The notes beneath the pieces are model-generated. The model was not told where the DNA came from, searched no databases, and saw only the letters and a program-made list of their open reading frames with translations. A program made the translations under genes and the position numbers. A DNA stretch of 64,000 nt from Arbacia lixula (taxonomy: Eukaryota; Echinodermata; Echinoidea; Arbacioida; Arbaciidae), in assembly GCA_963669155.1 (NCBI GenBank), contig OZ022577.1, positions 29,753,941 to 29,817,940 of the forward strand. The letters run 5' to 3'. Each line of letters begins with the position of its first letter. Positions within the stretch are counted from its first letter, which is position 1. Positions 27,136 through 37,401 of the stretch are shown in pieces.

Positions 27136-27640
27136 ACTTTGCTGACGAATCAAAGTTTATGTTGTTATTTCTCTAAATTTGTGTTTTTCCTTCCTTCTCC
27201 GTTACGCTCTTCTATCATGACCATCACCATCTACCTCTTCTTCGAAGCATAATTCATTTGTAAAATGGGATATAGATGAATAATGTTAGATGCACATTAT
27301 ATCTTTATCATAATCATCATTATCATCATCGTCACCGTCACCATAGTTAACATCACCCCCACAAATCGTCTGTTTATTATTGTTGTTCTTCAGAAGAGGA
27401 CAATTTATTTGTAAACACTACCCAAATGACTTACACTCTATGCTTACGTTTTTCAACAATATCATACATACAGGGAATACATCACCGACAATATTAAGAT
27501 CATCATCATTTTCATCTTCTTCGGAATAATATTCATTAATAAAATAAAAAAGAAGAAGAAAACTACAAATTCTTCTGTGAGCGTTGGATCTTCAGTTGGT
27601 CGTAAATCAATCAATATATGACTTCTAAGCTGCCACCCCT
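27136..27640. repeat. Degenerate (ATC)n / (CAT)n trinucleotide repeats, otherwise empty
   Basis: Clusters such as ATCATCATTATCATCATCG near 27310-27340 and again near 27498-27520 lie in otherwise featureless AT-rich DNA. No gene was seen. Confidence 0.5.
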
Positions 27641-27880
27641 TGGCTGCACGTTGCCCCCATTACAAGGGCCATTTGAAAGGGGCGTCACTGTTGATTTGCC
27701 GACGACAGGTTATGTGGGACGATAGGTCATCATTGCTCTCTGGGCCGCTCTACCTGGCTACGAGGGACGGGAGAGTCGGGCTGCTAGTTCAACCACCGGC
27801 TTGTGTTTTCCTCGCCGAAAGAAGAGGGAGGGAACAAAATGGGGCTTCGATCATTTTCCCCTCGTCGTCCCTGCTCCATT
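27641..27880 (+). other. G+C-richer open segment, unassigned
   Basis: A plus-strand frame opens at 27640 and runs about 70 codons of non-repetitive sequence before entering the CT repeat. The DNA is richer in G+C than its neighbours. I cannot match the peptide to any family, and there is no clear splice donor before the repeat, so I do not call a gene. Confidence 0.2.
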
Positions 27881-27923
27881 GCACACCTCTTTATCTCTTT
27901 TCCCTTCTTTGCTTATCAGTTCT

Positions 27924-27924
<1 letters not shown>

Positions 27925-27972
<48 letters not shown>

Positions 27973-28185
27973 CCCCTCTCTCCCTCTCTACCACCCGTTT
28001 ACCATGCTCCTATTATACCCAGGGCAATGGCTCTATCTCTCCCTCCTCCTTTGCCCTTCCTTCCTCATGTTTTGGGAAGTGGACATGACGACTGTACCCG
28101 CTTCTCTATGTTACATATATTTATATCAATTTCATCCTTTCCTTTTCTTATAAAGATAGGGTTAGAGAGAGGAAAACAGGTAGAC

Positions 28186-28222
<37 letters not shown>

Positions 28223-28280
28223 GAGAAAGAGACAGAGAGAATGTGAAAGAATACGAGAAAAAGAGAGAGATACTGACAGA
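27925..28280. repeat. (CT)n then (GA)n/(GACA)n simple repeats
   Basis: A CT dinucleotide tract at 27925-27970 is followed, after about 190 bp of unique sequence, by GA and GACA repeats at 28165-28270. Confidence 0.85.
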
Positions 28281-28770
28281 TATAGATATAAGATGAGAGG
28301 GAGTGTAGGAGAGCTGTTGCCCGAGGGAAAGATTCTATGTTAATGTCAGATGATATTGGGCAGCTATTTTACGGGGAAAATTAAAATCGACCAGACTATG
28401 GGGTATCCCGAGGGAACCATTGGCATATCTTTTCAGGCACACTTTTGAAAAAAAAAAACGTACAATGAACCAAATGATGCTTATAGGCATCTGTGCATCA
28501 CGAAAACAAATTTTAAATCGTAATACATACTACTGAAAATCTGTGATGGCTTGTACCTCACTCAAAGTATGGATCAACAGTTCCCATTAAGACCACCAGA
28601 GAGTTAAATTAGTATCCCATCGAAGTAAATAACGTACAATAATTGACTCCCTATAAGTTATGTTATAGTTTGAAATTATCAATTGACACACATAATCTAA
28701 ATAAACGTTCAAAGAATTTCTGCGACCATATTCGTATATGTATTGTTTTGTCTGAATTGCATTCCAAGGT
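28281..28770. other. No recognisable gene
   Basis: AT-rich spacer to the left of the Tc1-like element. Only short frames are present. Confidence 0.5.
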
Positions 28771-29147
28771 ACAGTTGGCAGCAAAATTATTCAACCCCCC
28801 TCTCATTTTTGACATTCTGACATAATGAATAATATTGCAGCAGCAGATTGCTACTAAACCATTAAGATAGTAAGCAGACAGTTCATTACTAAAGAATACC
28901 GGAGAAAAAATCAAATTTTACTGCATAGGTCATCTGAAATTGCAATTTGCGCCCAAAAAGCATGTTGCAAAATTATTCAACCCCCTGTTTTACACACAGG
29001 AAACGAATGCACAAATAATGACAATTTCACAGCCAGTGCATAATTCTGAGGAGAATGCTGATTTTATTCATCCTCCACCTGAAACTGGAACCTTTATATG
29101 CACAACTAACAAGTTGTAACATTATTCAAGCCAGATGGGTGTGTCTT

Positions 29148-29370
29148 TTAGTACTATGTGCAGCATCCATTTGGTGCAATGACCTCCTGCAGACGAAATG
29201 AATAGCCTCCCACAAGCTTCTCACAACGCTCCTTGGAGATGTTAGCCCATTCCTCTTGCGCAATGGTCTTAAGGTAATCGATGCATGTAGGTCTACGTGC
29301 TGCAACAGCTTTCTTCAGATCTCACCACAAATTCTCTTTTGGGTTTACGTCTGGAGACTGCGATGGTCAC
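29148..29370 (-). pseudogene. Tc1-like transposase C-terminal fragment (left arm and centre)
   Basis: Read on the minus strand, the segment encodes a typical end of a Tc1/mariner DDE transposase. It contains SPDVNPKENLW, which holds the third catalytic acidic residue (E), then the C-terminal EEWANISKERCEKL and LQEVIAPNGCC. In-frame stops follow LW and interrupt the terminal TKY-type signature. Only about 70 codons of the roughly 340 expected remain, so it cannot encode an active enzyme. Confidence 0.8.
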
Positions 29371-29374
29371 TCAA

Positions 29375-29491
29375 GGTGGGCAAGAGGAATGGGCTAACAC
29401 CCCCAAGGAGCATTGTGAGAAGCTTGTGGGAGGCTATTCATCTCGTCTGCAGGAGGTCATTGCACCAAATGGATGCTGCACAAAGTACTAA
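29375..29491 (+). pseudogene. Tc1-like transposase C-terminal fragment (right arm)
   Basis: The plus strand encodes QEEWANTPKEHCEKLVGG and ends IAPNGCCTKY followed by TAA. TKY is the usual last residue triplet of Tc1-type transposases. It is the inverted counterpart of the fragment at 29148-29260. The rest of the gene is missing. Confidence 0.8.
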
Positions 29492-29871
29492 AAGACACAC
29501 CCATCTGGCTTGAATAATGCTACAACTTGTTAGTTGTGCATATAAAGGTTCAAGTTTCAGGTGGAGGATAAATAAAATCAGCATTCTCCTCAGAATATAT
29601 GCACTGGCTGTGAAATTGTCATTATTTGTGCATTCGTTTCCTATGTGTAAAACAGGGGGTTGAATAATTTTGCAACATGCTTTTTGGGCGCAAATTGCAA
29701 TTTCAGATGACCTATGCAGTAAAATTTGATTTTTTTCTCCGGTATTCTTTAGTAATGAACTGTCTGCTAACTATCTTAATGGTTTAGTAGCAATCTGTTG
29801 CTGCAATATTATTCATAATGCCAGAATGTCAAAAATGAGAGGGGGGTTGAATAATTTTGCTGCCAACTGTA

Positions 29872-30214
29872 TAACTAAACATTACATTACTTGAATTTTA
29901 GCTTGAAGCGAGTTGTAACCTTTCAGTTATGGAGTTATTATCGATTTAGACTTTTTGTGTTTAACATGTTTTGTAATATCATTGCCGATCACCGTCCAGC
30001 AAGACGGGTCTCTCGTACTCGATTTTAATTATTTATTTTTTCCTTTTTTTGACAGGGAAATTGAAATAAATGTAATGTGCTGCAAAAATAAGCTTTCCAA
30101 CGATCATGACGATACCCAAGGCAAAGGTCAATCAATGTCTCCTTCAAAGAAATCGAATGACAATTATCTTGTTGATCATGACGTGCGCTGTTCAATTCAA
30201 AGACAGACTTATAT
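29872..30214. other. No recognisable gene
   Basis: AT-rich spacer between the Tc1-like element and the (CA)n repeat, with no supported feature. Confidence 0.5.
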
Positions 30215-30290
30215 CCATCCCCCCACACACAAACAAACAAAGACACACGTACACATACACACACACAAACACACACACACACACACACAA

Positions 30291-30337
<47 letters not shown>
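30215..30337. repeat. (CA)n microsatellite
   Basis: CA dinucleotides run, with interruptions, from about 30224 to 30337. If transcribed from the plus strand this would be an hnRNP L type binding sequence, but there is no evidence of transcription here. Confidence 0.9.
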
Positions 30338-30339
<2 letters not shown>

Positions 30340-30695
30340 TACCCCCATCTCACTAGGAAGGCGATCATGGTGACCATGTGTTTTTAGCCTGCTAGACGAT
30401 TGCACTGCAACTTCACTGCGACCGACCTGCGATGAAGGCGATGGTAATACGCTGATAGTACGACACTGCCACTCTCTTGCCACGATTCGAGGCAGATGTC
30501 ATGGATGTGATGCACTGCTTCTGCGATAAAAGCGACCGTACAACGAGGCTCATACGCTAATTAGGACCTTGCTACGGTGGTGCTACGAATGGAGCGATTG
30601 TGTTACGTTCATGTTGGGCTCTTGAAACGATTTCAAGCAATCGGCATATTAATCGCGGCATATGAGACATTCTTCAGACGATTGCCAACCTCCGA

Positions 30696-30941
30696 CCAAG
30701 ATGGATGTCCAGAATTTGGTCGGACTTATACACCTTAGCATTCTAAGAAGTTGAATACGAGGACATGAGAAGGAGGAGGCCAGAACGATACTGGGTTCGA
30801 TCCTAACTGTCTGCAGAAAGAAGACTTGAATTCGGCCATTACAACAGGTTGATGACAGAGCAAAGAATGGAGGACACTGCCTCATTCTTCAATTTCTTGA
30901 GGATGGAACCAAAGATGTTCGATGAAATTTTGAGAAGCAGG
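30696..30941 (+). pseudogene. PIF/Harbinger-like transposase N-terminal fragment
   Basis: After a frame shift near 30745-30765, the plus strand reads RRRRPERYWVRS, one stop codon where family members have Trp, then LSAERRLEFGHYNRLM and FFNFLRMEPKMFDEIL. This is the conserved N-terminal pattern of Harbinger (HARBI1-type) nucleases: a basic start, an aromatic W-V-R motif and then F-L-R-M-x-P-x-x-F-D-E-I-L. The catalytic DDE part is absent because the sequence runs into a CTC repeat. It is a relic. Confidence 0.75.
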
Positions 30942-30949
30942 ACACTCAC

Positions 30950-31130
30950 ACTCCTCCTGTACTCCCTCCTCCTCCTCCTCCTCCTCCTCCTCCTCCTCCT
31001 CCTCCTCCTCCCCCTCCTCCTCCTCCTCCTCTACCACCACCATAACCTCTTGTTCTTCCTCTTTCACCGCCGGCCTAGCAGGGGTAGCCTGGGCAGCTTT
31101 CCCTTATTTGGTCCTTTTTCTGGGAGGCAT
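30950..31130 (-). pseudogene. Glu-rich second ORF of the Harbinger-like element, broken
   Basis: A minus-strand start at 31130 gives MPPRKRTK, a basic start, followed by a stop and frame change. The next frame continues GKAAQATPARPAVKEEEQEV into a long Glu run encoded by the (CTC)n tract at 30960-31030. PIF/Harbinger elements usually carry a second, DNA-binding ORF beside the transposase, and a basic start with an acidic tract would suit it. No Myb/SANT domain is preserved, so the link is inferred from position. Confidence 0.4.
30958..31034. repeat. (CTC)n / (CCT)n trinucleotide repeat
   Basis: About 25 CTC units with two interruptions encode the poly-Glu run on the minus strand and poly-Leu on the plus strand. 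Confidence 0.9.
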
Positions 31131-31819
31131 GTTTGAAAACGTCGTGGCGTCGCCTCGTAATCTGTTGCAAATGTAATAATCCGCCACCATCGGCACGGCG
31201 TTTTATAGCAGCGCTGAAGGTCGTTGCACAATCGCTGCCCAAACGTGTGCCACATGCCACCCAAAGAAGAAAGCGTCGCGGTGGAAGCGGTGTGAAGCGT
31301 GTCGAGCGCAATGCAGTCGCCTTGTAAACGGAAGCATCGTGGCAGTATTGTCTTGGGAACGGGCCTGAAAACACGGGCGACCGGTGCCGCTTTTAATGCG
31401 CTTCTACTATTCTTTATGCGTTGAAGCTCCGTTACGAATATGTCGTTTGTAATACGCTCATGACTAGTTTGTGATGCGTTTTAGCACCTCCGCGATCTCG
31501 CTACGTAAGTTTTGAACATGTTCAAAATTTTGTGGCTACCAGGAAGATGGTGGCGATCCTTGCCGCTTCAGAAAAGATCAAGGTACGATGGAGAAGATTG
31601 AAAAGATCAAGCTATATACGATGTACCACGCTTTGTCGATTTTTGACGATCGCAGCGGAATCGACATGTTGAGAGATGGGGTTAAAAGGTAGCCCTTTGC
31701 AAATCAACAAATTAAACACCCCACAAAATAAAAGAACAAATGAAACAGATACTACGTAACATACAGTTTGAAACAGAATTATATTGATTGCTTTATTTCG
31801 AGCTGGTTTTGTGTTTCTA

Positions 31820-32570
31820 GATGTATCCAGGGATATGTTATGGAAGGATATGAAACAACATTCTTTCTTTGAGCCCATGCGTGGCACCGCCGAAAAATTG
31901 CGTGGTCTCAGCATGTGCTTTTCACGTGTTTTAACAATAACGAACACGATTGCCTAGCAACGGTTTCTCAGAGAGAACAAAAGAAATGTAGAGTCTTATT
32001 TCGCTTGTCCACTTCTGTTGGATTGCATCAATACTTTTGTGAGGAAAAGCGATATCAGCGAACAAAAATAAACAGTTTTTTAAAGTAAAATATCTCATTT
32101 GCACGCAAATTCACGCAAACTCTGTTAATGAAAATAAGCAGCTTAATATATGATTTTGATAATGATTGAATCCGACATTTCCGGAAATCTCCGGAAAGTG
32201 AAGAAATTTGTTAATTATGCAAGTAAGAATATTATCTTATATCTCCGTTTGTGCATCATTCAACAATTATTTAGAAGAAAAACGAATACAGGATCTTTAG
32301 AGGTGTTGCCCCTTAACTTTCTTGAAAATTACAAAAAAATGTGATAAGAAACACAGCTTCGAGAAACAAAACAGGCAATTAAAGATACTGCTTTCCAAGT
32401 TGACGATAGCAAAATGACGGTGCCGCGCATGGGACTTCAAAGCATTGCAGTGATTGTGGAATGCTTTTGACATTCATTAGCACGCTTTAGTATCCATACA
32501 GATGTTTGAATATATTATGGTTGAGTTGTCCCTCCTTCCTAACACATCCCTGATGTATCCCTCCTTTCCT
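31820..32570. repeat. Right arm of the ~750-bp inverted duplication
   Basis: This is the inverted partner of 26385-27135. The match runs from the block GGGATATGTTATGGAAGGAT at 31830 to ATACAGATGTTTGAATATAT near 32510 and the following CCTTCCTAACACATCCCTGA. The plus-strand counterpart of the left-arm frame is interrupted by TAG near 31955, so neither arm can encode a complete protein. Confidence 0.7.
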
Positions 32571-32659
32571 CCTTTTGTAATAGACCGGTATACTAAATGT
32601 AATCAAATTTATGGATGTTTGTTCCCTCGGGGCCTAGTCACGAGTTAATTCATTAACCT

Positions 32660-32800
32660 GTACCTAACAATTGTATTTCAGTACTTGGAATCCACTTTGC
32701 ATACATTAGTTGCTGCTATGTCGGGTAAACATCGCGCGGGCAAGCTTTCCGGTTGTCAGGGGTAACCTTTGTTAAAATGGTATGCATAAGATTTGAATTT
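32660..32800. repeat. Degenerate direct repeat, unit 1 of 3
   Basis: The shared pattern is GGAATCCACTTTGCATACAT, then TTAGTTGCTGCTA, a CGGG-type stretch, GGTAAC and TTGTT. It recurs at 33775-33960 and 34328-34500. Identity is moderate. Confidence 0.45.
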
Positions 32801-32833
32801 TTATGTTAATAAACCGGTCTATTATCCGTTAAC

Positions 32834-32837
32834 AGAC

Positions 32838-32872
<35 letters not shown>

Positions 32873-32890
32873 CACACACACACACACATA
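32834..32890. repeat. (CAGA)n and (CA)n microsatellite
   Basis: About nine CAGA units are followed directly by CA repeats. Confidence 0.9.
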
Positions 32891-33204
32891 CATTCCTAGG
32901 TAGCCCTTATTTGTGGGTGTATCCCTCCCTTACTCCTTCTTTCAGACAAACTCACAAAGGCGTGAACACACACTTCTATAATTCCAATCAAAAGCCTACT
33001 TTTCTAAGATTCTCCACTGAAAATTATGTAACTATTAGGTAAATGGCCAATATTATTAACTTTGTACTGTACTCTGAGATTGATTTCTTCAGACTGAAGG
33101 AAGTCAAAACTATGTAGGAAGGAGGAGATGTAAAGGTTATATGTATCAAAGTGTCTCGTTCTTGTTCTGCCTTCCCTGTTGGAGGTTGCTAGTGTGTGAT
33201 TTTG

Positions 33205-33270
33205 TCTCGACTGCCTGCCAGTCTCGACTGTCTGCCAGTCTCGACTGCCGCGCTACAAAATGAAGAAAGA
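33205..33270. repeat. CTGCCAGTCTCGACTG short tandem repeats, copy 1
   Basis: Three units of about 17 bp end in CTGCCGCGCTACAAAATGAA. The last unit with its flank recurs at 33534-33586. Confidence 0.7.
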
Positions 33271-33533
33271 TATGATAACGTCAAAAGTTAAACGTTTCCT
33301 ATACAAGCAATGATACCTAATGCCCATGTTAAGGTAGTTATCCATTATAAATTTAGTTATTCATTAAACAAATTACATGATCAGAAAAAACATTCATTTT
33401 CTCTAACTTTGTTGCGTACAATTTCCAGAAATAACTTTACCGTAAAAAGTTATGGCTTTTAATATGTAATATGTTGTGTTTAGACAAGATATAAACTGCG
33501 CACTCCAAATTAGTGCGCAGCAGAGAGGTGTAC

Positions 33534-33586
33534 GTGTCGACTGCCTGCCAGTCTCGACTGCCGCGCTAAAAAATGAAGAAAGATAA
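33534..33586. repeat. CTGCCAGTCTCGACTG repeat, copy 2
   Basis: This is a direct repeat of the end of 33205-33270, including the flank CCGCGCTAAAAAATGAAGAA, about 320 bp downstream. The pair shows a local duplication. Confidence 0.7.
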
Positions 33587-33774
33587 GATAGAGATAGAGG
33601 GTAGAGGGCTTCAAAGGGTAAAATAAGTTTCCACGAATCTATGTAAAATTATCCCTGAAAACGAATTTCACATTTGTTTGCCGTAATAAAGTCTTATTTT
33701 GACGAAAAGAGAGAAGTCAAAATGCCATTTTTTGTACGGAAGTCAACAATAGACCATTTTCGTAATCTATTCAC

Positions 33775-33960
33775 AACTTTCCCCCTAACTCCGTAGTAAC
33801 GCGTTATTGCATTCACCTATATCTTGTCATTCAGATTGAATGGATGGAATGCACTTTGTATCTATTAGTTGTTGCTACTCGGACAAACCTCGGACAAGCT
33901 TTGGGGCTCCCATTGGTAACGTATTGTTTGAAAGGCGTGAATGAAATATTTTATTCACGC
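33775..33960. repeat. Degenerate direct repeat, unit 2 of 3
   Basis: It aligns with 34328-34500 from ACGCGTTATTGCATTCACCT through TTAGTTGTTGCTAC and GGTAACGTATTGTTTGAA. The small frames inside are not conserved between copies. Confidence 0.55.
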
Positions 33961-34327
33961 CGTTGGCATTTATGGCATTTTGACTTCTGTGACGTCATTG
34001 TGGGCGTGTTTTTTTTTTTTATTATTTTTTTTTTCGAAATGAGACTATATTGCGGCAAACGAATGAAATTCGTTATTAGTGGAAAATTTTACATAGATTA
34101 GTAGGAACTTATTTTTCTAATTTAGTAACCCTTTCAATAGTCCGCAGACTGAATTGAAATACTGGTAGTGGGGATCGAACCTGGTACCCGAGATCACCCG
34201 AGAACCCGAGTTCACCATAGCTCCTGTACAAGAAAAGGGGATTGCATGATTTTTTCCCCTACGCACATTATCAGATGCCCACTATTATATGTACTCACAT
34301 TTCCCAATATGCCGTTTGTTCAGTGCA

Positions 34328-34500
34328 CTCAAGACTTTCTCCCTAATTTCGCAGAAACGCGTTATTACATTCACCTTTATTTCGTGATTCAGTTTCAATG
34401 GGTGGCATGCACGCTCAATCTTTTAGTAAGTTGTTGCTACAAACATCGGACTATGGGTTATCATTAGTAATGCATTGTTTGAACGGTATGCATACATCTG
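34328..34500. repeat. Degenerate direct repeat, unit 3 of 3
   Basis: It matches unit 2 (ACGCGTTATTACATTCACCT, TTGTTGCTACAAACATCGGA, GTAATGCATTGTTTGAACGG). The three units lie in the same orientation over 1.9 kb. Confidence 0.55.
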
Positions 34501-34975
34501 CATGCATAATGGGTTCTTCAATCCACGCATTGTCAGCTAGCTTTGAAGTGACGTGTGTAATGACGGAGAAATCTGACTGGAAGGTAAACCGCGTGAAATA
34601 TCACACCTGTGACAAGTAACGACAATGTTAATGCCGGTGGGTTAACATTTGACATTGCACGAGTGATTAACCGCGTTCACGTCTGCCCTATCAGGAAAAT
34701 ACCTGTAGTTCACGCGATCAGATTCAGGCTCTGAGAATTCCCGATAATTTGTTGTTCCGTGCATCCATACCTCTGCGAATGGCTAAGCTATTGTAGTTGA
34801 GAGCGCTAGAAGTTCTCGTAAGTTTCTTTCATAATTCAAGCATCCCAAAGACCCAAGAGAAATTACCTGTATTTAGAGAAAGTATATGTATGTACATGTA
34901 TATACCTACTGAATTACGGGTATTTCTTAATCGGCGCTTTGAGTAAAACTTTGCCTTCACACGGGCGAACTAATG

Positions 34976-35712
34976 TTAGGTTCCCATTGTCGTGCGATCC
35001 ATTATACGAACGCCACGATTTGGCAATTCGTAGCTGATCATGGTTCTCTGAAATGCCAGGCTTGGATACGAGGTGATGCGAATCGATATGTTCTGGTACG
35101 ATTTGGTGCGATATAATGGTCACGATTCTTCCCATTCAGATACGATCATACTTTCCGATAGGATTGGCACGATCATTACAATCGGGGTCTCCGATTTGGG
35201 ACGATTGGATACGTACAAATACGTTCGGATACCTTCCGATACGTTAATCACGACAAAGTTGCGACATCATACGGTTGTAGTTGCGATATACTTTCACGAT
35301 AAAGGTCGATCGAGAGTGATCAAGATTTGAGCTACGATTGAATCCCGACGGATACATACAGGCCGATTGACCAAGGACTTCATTGAACTTCTACAGATTG
35401 CAGCACATCTCAACAGAGCATGGTGTTTTTCATTGTCCGAGGTTGAGCCCGATCTCCACGATTAGGAAGCAGAATTGAATGCGATTTGTCGCGCTTTTTT
35501 GTGATCCAATACGATCTGATGCGATGATCACGATTGACAATTAATTGTGTTTATCGTAGATTTTTTTTTAACCGTCCAAACCTTTCCTAAGATCAACGCG
35601 ATTGCCACGACTGACCTCAAGATCTGATAATATCTGAGAGGATCACCACGATTACTTCACGATTAAGACCACGATTTGAATCGTGGCGCAAATCGTGATA
35701 GTGGGAACGCCC
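34976..35712. mobile_element. Non-autonomous DNA element rich in CACGATT-type subterminal repeats
   Basis: The ends are inverted: GGTTCCCATTGTCGTGCG at 34979 answers CGCAAATCGTGATAGTGGGA near 35688. The interior is filled with short ACGAT/CGATT/TACGAT motifs in both orientations, including the palindrome CCACGATTTGAATCGTGG near 35670. This layout is typical of PIF/Harbinger-type non-autonomous elements, and the remnant at 30349 carries related motifs. No coding sequence is present. Confidence 0.65.
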
Positions 35713-36024
35713 CATAACGGATACTACACGGTACATACCAGGTTTTTTTCTGATCGGGGGAGGTGTGACAGCGCCAAGTGATTATAATCATACTCCCCGT
35801 CTCCGATGCACATGTCACGAGCTAATAAACGGAAATCATCACACCAAATTCAATAGTTCCACACGAGTTTATTTTTGTTGGTGAAATGTTCATTGTGTCT
35901 ACAATTCTGAATTATCTGAGGAATGTTTCCTTTGAACGGTGTCAGCACCTGACTTTTGAAGAATCGGAAAGAAGAAGAAAAGGAGAAGCGTTGTAGAAGT
36001 AATGCGCAATGGGCGGTTCTGTTT

Positions 36025-36115
36025 TCTTTTTCTTTTTCTTTTTCTCTCTTTCTCTTTCTCTCTACTCAATCTTTTTCAGTCGATGTGTCCCCCCCCCCTC
36101 TTCTCTGTCCTTTCT
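36025..36115. repeat. T/C-rich simple repeat with C9 run
   Basis: CTTTTT and CT repeats are followed by a C9 run near 36090. Confidence 0.8.
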
Positions 36116-36244
36116 CCCAATATATGTCTGTCTCCCGTCTCTATATCTCATTCTTCTACATGTTAGGTTATAGATGTCTTTTTTTTTTAATTCTCTATAA
36201 TGCTTTAGGGTTCCTTTCCTAATTGTAGTTCGTGACGTGTTGGC

Positions 36245-36525
36245 AACTTAGTTCCCGCTCAGTCGCGGTGACGTCTCTTGAAGACTGGCCTGGTCTCCGG
36301 GGAGTCGCGGCAACTTTAAACCCATTCGATTTTTAGGACACTTTCTCCAGTCTCCAGCAGGTCTTGGAGACATCCTCGCGACGTCTCTGCGACGTCACAA
36401 AGATTAACCTGCTTGAGACCAACTCGACAATGGAGAAAGGCGTATGATACATCAATTTGTACATCTAGGTATATAGAGACAGGAAAAAGTCGCGGCGACG
36501 TCTCCGCCAGTGAGATAGGCCCTTT
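36245..36525. mobile_element. Small element with GTCGCGG / GACGTCTC repeats
   Basis: The right end GCCAGTGAGATAGGCCC and the internal repeats GTCGCGGTGACGTCTC near 36263 and GTCGCGGCGACGTCTC near 36490, with several GTCTCC/GGAGAC motifs between, form a repetitive subterminal layout like that of the element at 34976-35712. The left terminus is not certain. Confidence 0.45.
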
Positions 36526-37150
36526 AGAAAGTTTAATCGATCAAGCTGTGAGAAAAAAAACAGAAAAAAGGAAGACAATGAGTGGATTTGAACCTGCTAC
36601 TACATTTCACTAAATGTCCATGTATACATGGTATAGTTGCCGACTTGTATCATCGCTCATTATCGCTCTGTGTTTATACGCTACAAAAGTTCCGTTATCA
36701 TTATCACGGCAGATATCATTGCCGAGATGTCACTCTGCAACGAAAGGATAATTTGATTATACGCGTTTGTCTACTACTTGGCTGAAAGTATTCACGTATC
36801 ACGAAACTAATTCCGCCAGACCTCTACGCTTTATGTTTGATATAACCTTCATACAGAATTGCTCTTTTCAAAAGTGCAAGTCATCAAGTGAAATATTTAA
36901 ACAACTCGATATGACTGAAATATTTGTATCTATATGGGTGAAATATGCGCATACATGGAAAAGAAACAACAACACTGACACAGCAATCATAGTACGTTGA
37001 ACTAATGAACCATGGGTGTTTGTCGTTTAATGTCAATATAATATACTATCACTGTCTCCTTTCATTTTCCCCTATCTCTCCATAATCTCTCACTCTATAT
37101 AAACATACTTATCGTCGTACATGCCGCTATCACTATCTTTATGATATCCC
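36526..37150. other. No recognisable gene
   Basis: AT-rich DNA with short frames. A tRNA-like fragment near 36575-36600 (GGATTTGAACCTGCTAC) is too incomplete to be a gene. Confidence 0.45.
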
Positions 37151-37160
37151 TCTATTGTTG

Positions 37161-37340
37161 CCCCCCCCCCCCCCCGCTCTCTCGAGTTCTTTTACTCTCT
37201 CTCCCTCTATCTCTTTCTCTGCCACCCCCCCCCCCCCCTCCCGCTCACTCCCCCTCGCTCTCTCTCGCTCTCTCTTCATATTTCTTTTTCCCATTCTCCC
37301 TTGCTTTCTCTCTCTCTCCTACCCTCCATCTTTCACTCGA

Positions 37341-37388
<48 letters not shown>

Positions 37389-37401
37389 TCTCTCTTCATA
37401 A
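37161..37401. repeat. C-runs and (CT)n repeats
   Basis: Two C14 runs (about 37161 and 37226) and (CT)n to 37385 make a polypyrimidine region. The Pro/Ser/Leu frames here are artefacts. Confidence 0.9.

Larger units (their letters stand above)
28772..29869. mobile_element. Palindromic Tc1/mariner-like foldback element
   Basis: The element is bounded by TA dinucleotides and starts CAGTTGGCAGCAAAATTATT, a TIR type familiar from Tc1-like elements. It ends in the reverse complement. The two arms are inverted copies for about 490 bp each, with an asymmetric centre of about 115 bp. Both arms carry the 3' end of a transposase gene, which means the element is built from two copies of the same transposon end joined head to head. 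Neither arm keeps a complete gene. Confidence 0.85.
30349..31620. mobile_element. Decayed PIF/Harbinger-like DNA transposon (approximate limits)
   Basis: The left end reads CCATCTCACTAGGAAGGCGATC and is followed by many dispersed GCGAT/CGATT motifs, a subterminal-repeat layout. Inside are a transposase fragment on the plus strand (30696-30941) and a convergent Glu-rich frame on the minus strand (30950-31130). CGAT-type motifs reappear near 31560-31670. I could not find a matching right terminus, so the right limit is a guess. Confidence 0.55.

Noticed and set aside
30025..30483. 152-codon Val/Cys-rich minus-strand frame and Thr/His-rich plus-strand frames
   Set aside because: Produced by the (CA)n microsatellite; no domain outside the repeat.
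34150..34240. tRNA-like T-loop (GGTTCGATCC on the minus strand)
   Set aside because: No matching acceptor and anticodon stems could be drawn; at most a tRNA-derived SINE fragment.
36570..36640. Second tRNA-like T-arm fragment
   Set aside because: Only one arm is recognisable, so no cloverleaf.
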